DNA of 64,000 nucleotides from Devosia neptuniae (GTDB lineage: Bacteria; Pseudomonadota; Alphaproteobacteria; Rhizobiales; Devosiaceae), in contig NZ_CP104964.1 in the NCBI RefSeq assembly GCF_025452235.1, positions 434,001-498,000 on the forward strand. The letters are read 5' to 3'. Every line of letters starts with the position of its first letter. Positions within the stretch are counted from its first letter, which is position 1. Made by a program: the position numbers and the translations under genes. The notes below the pieces were generated by a model. The model did no database searches, had not been told where the DNA came from, and saw only the letters and a program-made list of their open reading frames with translations. Of the stretch, positions 62,185 through 64,000 are shown piece by piece.

Positions 62185-63387
62185 TTACGGCTTGTCGATC
62201 TTGCCGGAAGGGACGGAAGGTTTGGTGGAGCTAGCCGGACGACCGCCCTGCCCCAGGCTGGCGGCCAGCTTGGAGTTAGCCAGACCCATAGTGCTCGTCC
62301 CGAAACTGCCGGGAGCGCCGATAGCCTGGTCCTTAACCGCTGATCCCGTCGCTGCAAGGCCGCGTATGGCTGTTGACGCCATTGCAGCCGAACCAGCTGC
62401 TGTTGCACCCGTGAAGCCGCCTCGTTCAAAGGCGCCGGCGGCAGCCCGCCCCCCTGCCCCGGCGGTGGTCGCGGCCATAGCAGCAACGCCGGCGCCGAAT
62501 TGGGCGTTAGCTAATGTTGGCCGTAGGGTCTCACCACCATTGGTCACCGAAACGCCTTGGATCACGCCCTGGATAATGGCCGGCACATAGATCGCGATCA
62601 TGAAGACGACGACGGCAATGCCGGCAATGGCGAGTGAGGTCAGAAACTTGTCGCCGCTCGCGCTGGCATCGGCCATATCAATGAGGACTTCCGAGCCTAT
62701 GCGCGCGATCATGACAAGGGCCATGAGCTTCATACCGACACTAAACGCGTAGATCAGATAGCGGACGGCGAAATCCTTGGTGAAGCTGGAGCCACCTAGA
62801 CCGAGCATGATCATGCCGGCAAGAAGGCCGACATACATTTCGACCATCACCGCAACGAAGATCGCTGCGACCAGGGCGAAACAGATCACGACGACGATCA
62901 TGGCGAAGACCGCCGCTATGGCGAGAGCATTGTCCTCAAAGAGACCAAATCGGACGTCCTGTGACATGTCTGACGCTACGGCTATGCCGGCGTTGAAGAC
63001 ATCGACGGGCGATGCCGAGCCACCACTGGATCCGATTTGGAACAGGCTATCTACAACGGCGCGACCGAACCCCGGTCCCTGCTCCAGCACGAAGACAAAA
63101 AAGCCGATAAAGAGGATTCGACGAACCAACTCGGCAAACCAATTGTCGAGCGAGGCCCCTTGAATCGCCAACCATACGGCAGCAATCCCAACTTCGATGC
63201 CTGCAAGAATCCAGAACAGCGACCGCGCGGCTTGCATAATAGTGGCTTCCCACCCTGCTGCCGCATTGGCAATGCCGTTCTCCAAATTGGCGAGCACGCC
63301 ACCGTCTTGCCCATGGGCAGCACCGATGCCAACAACCCAAATTGCGACGATGAGGACGTAGGCGGGATGCAAAGGAGTGGAGCCCAT
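62185..63387 (-). CDS. trbL: Mating-pair formation protein TrbL
   Basis: A 400-residue polytopic membrane protein (VirB6-like) with a signal-like N-terminal helix, at least five further helices ([97 protein letters not shown]) and a long Ala/Gly-rich C-terminal tail. GTG at 63399 is possible, but ATG 63387 overlaps the stop of the trbK-position frame (TGATG). Confidence 0.93.
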   Translation of the reverse strand: MGSTPLHPAYVLIVAIWVVGIGAAHGQDGGVLANLENGIANAAAGWEATIMQAARSLFWILAGIEVGIAAVWLAIQGASLDNWFAELVRRILFIGFFVFVLEQGPGFGRAVVDSLFQIGSSGGSASPVDVFNAGIAVASDMSQDVRFGLFEDNALAIAAVFAMIVVVICFALVAAIFVAVMVEMYVGLLAGMIMLGLGGSSFTKDFAVRYLIYAFSVGMKLMALVMIARIGSEVLIDMADASASGDKFLTSLAIAGIAVVVFMIAIYVPAIIQGVIQGVSVTNGGETLRPTLANAQFGAGVAAMAATTAGAGGRAAAGAFERGGFTGATAAGSAAMASTAIRGLAATGSAVKDQAIGAPGSFGTSTMGLANSKLAASLGQGGRPASSTKPSVPSGKIDKP

Positions 63388-63560
63388 CAATCGTTCCACC
63401 GAGGTCGCATTACTTGTGCTCCGCGAGCCGCTGGGCGCTCGGAATCAGAACGCATCCGCGCTCTGACCGCCTCGGTGACGGAGCTGGCCCGGATGACGGA
63501 TAGCGCAGCGACGGGGCTGAGACTAAAAACAGCGATTGCAGTCGGAAGGATCGATTTCAC
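63387..63560 (-). CDS. trbK: Small TrbK-position protein
   Basis: A 57-residue frame that exactly fills the space between trbJ and trbL: its GTG overlaps the trbJ stop (GTGA) and its TGA overlaps the trbL ATG. The N-terminus (MKSILPTAIAVFSLSPVAALSV) looks like a signal peptide and the rest is basic. In Ti/RP4-type operons this position holds TrbK, the small entry-exclusion protein. It lacks the lipobox Cys of classic TrbK, so the name rests on position. Confidence 0.5.
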   Translation of the reverse strand: MKSILPTAIAVFSLSPVAALSVIRASSVTEAVRARMRSDSERPAARGAQVMRPRWND

Positions 63561-64000
63561 CAACGAGGCTCCATTTGTTGGCCGCCTGATGTTGGTGGGC
63601 GGGTGGCGTTGAAAAATTCTTCGCGACGCGACTGTGCCAGATCCCTCGCCGCCTGCTCGGATTGGTACCAGGTGCCCATCATGGTCATCTGCTGCGAGAC
63701 AAGACCCCGAAGCTTTTGGGTCTGCGCCACCTGCTGGGTCGCAATCTGGTGGCCCACCTGCAGAGCCTGCATTTGGCCAACCGAGGTTTGCGACATGTTC
63801 CGCAATTGGGCCATGGTCGCCTCCTCCGAGCTGAACTGCTCGGCAGTCAGGTTTGCCGTCTTAAGCGTCCCGGCAATGGTGTCGCGGTTGGTATCGGACC
63901 AGCTCTGATACGCCGCCGAGAAGTCCTCGCCGCGCAGAGGATCGGCCAAGAACTCGGAATAGCTTTGGAACCGCTGCTTGAGCATGTCATCGATATTGCC
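63557..64000 (-). CDS. trbJ: Mating-pair formation protein TrbJ (partial)
   Basis: The C-terminal 147 residues of a TrbJ (VirB5-like) pilus-associated protein; the frame continues past the window edge (GNIDDMLKQRFQSYSEFLADPLRGEDF). Helical, Gln- and Met-rich: TVGQMQALQVGHQIATQQVAQTQKLRGLVSQQMTMMGTWY is typical of the TrbJ C-terminal half. An internal ATG at 63985 is not the true start. Confidence 0.9.
   Translation of the reverse strand, partial: GNIDDMLKQRFQSYSEFLADPLRGEDFSAAYQSWSDTNRDTIAGTLKTANLTAEQFSSEEATMAQLRNMSQTSVGQMQALQVGHQIATQQVAQTQKLRGLVSQQMTMMGTWYQSEQAARDLAQSRREEFFNATRPPTSGGQQMEPRW

Noticed and set aside
1..64000. CRISPR arrays, rRNA and tRNA genes, complete insertion sequences
   Set aside because: No regularly spaced repeats, no rRNA or tRNA motifs and no transposase-like proteins were found.

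Overview
The window looks like part of the genome of a GC-rich alphaproteobacterium of the order Hyphomicrobiales, probably Devosia-like. This is inferred from HWE-type sensor kinase chemistry, rhizobial Tra/Trb genes, DUF736, and many alternative GTG/TTG starts; no rRNA or tRNA gene is present to fix the taxonomy.

Left part (1-26 kb), chromosomal in style. It opens with a two-gene surface locus: the end of an unknown gene, then a 1146-residue outer-membrane barrel protein. Small secreted proteins, a ferritin-like YciF protein and a DUF72 protein follow, with the decayed remains of cydB-cydX. A signalling block comes next: an HWE histidine kinase, RsgA, an HD-GYP phosphodiesterase, and a GAF-GGDEF-EAL protein broken by a one-base slip in a G run. 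From 16 to 26 kb lies a coherent transport operon: an AfuB/FbpB-type double permease, an ATPase, three tandem paralogous binding proteins, two inositol-monophosphatase-family phosphatases and a dual-specificity phosphatase, closed by a convergent LacI regulator. TGCA-N6-TGCA palindromes lie upstream of both the operon and lacI, which fits one autoregulated regulon. Uptake of a phosphorylated polyol or sugar followed by dephosphorylation inside the cell is the best hypothesis.

Right part (26.6-64 kb), a conjugative element (ICE or plasmid; no integrase or replication gene is visible). It carries DUF736 and other small accessory genes, traG-traD-traC, an oriT with a perfect inverted repeat, traA-traF-traB, and at the far end a trb mating-pair operon (trbJ partial, trbK-position ORF, trbL, trbF, trbG, trbH, trbI). 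The cargo between traB and trbI comprises higBA; LysR, SDR and AraC genes; a cobalamin riboswitch with a BtuDFC-type importer; a polyamine-type ABC importer; and a catabolic cluster (TauD-type dioxygenase, RraA-like protein, nitrilase, ornithine cyclodeaminase-like protein, MmgE/PrpD protein and amidohydrolase). A quorum-sensing module (one LuxI, two LuxR and an atypical response regulator) completes it.

The catabolic cluster and the quorum module sit directly beside the trb operon, recalling the opine-catabolism plus TraR/TraI layout of Ti plasmids, but the enzyme set matches no opine pathway I know. A 29-bp operator-like element occurs in both promoters of the catabolic cluster. This is the best candidate for an undescribed system.
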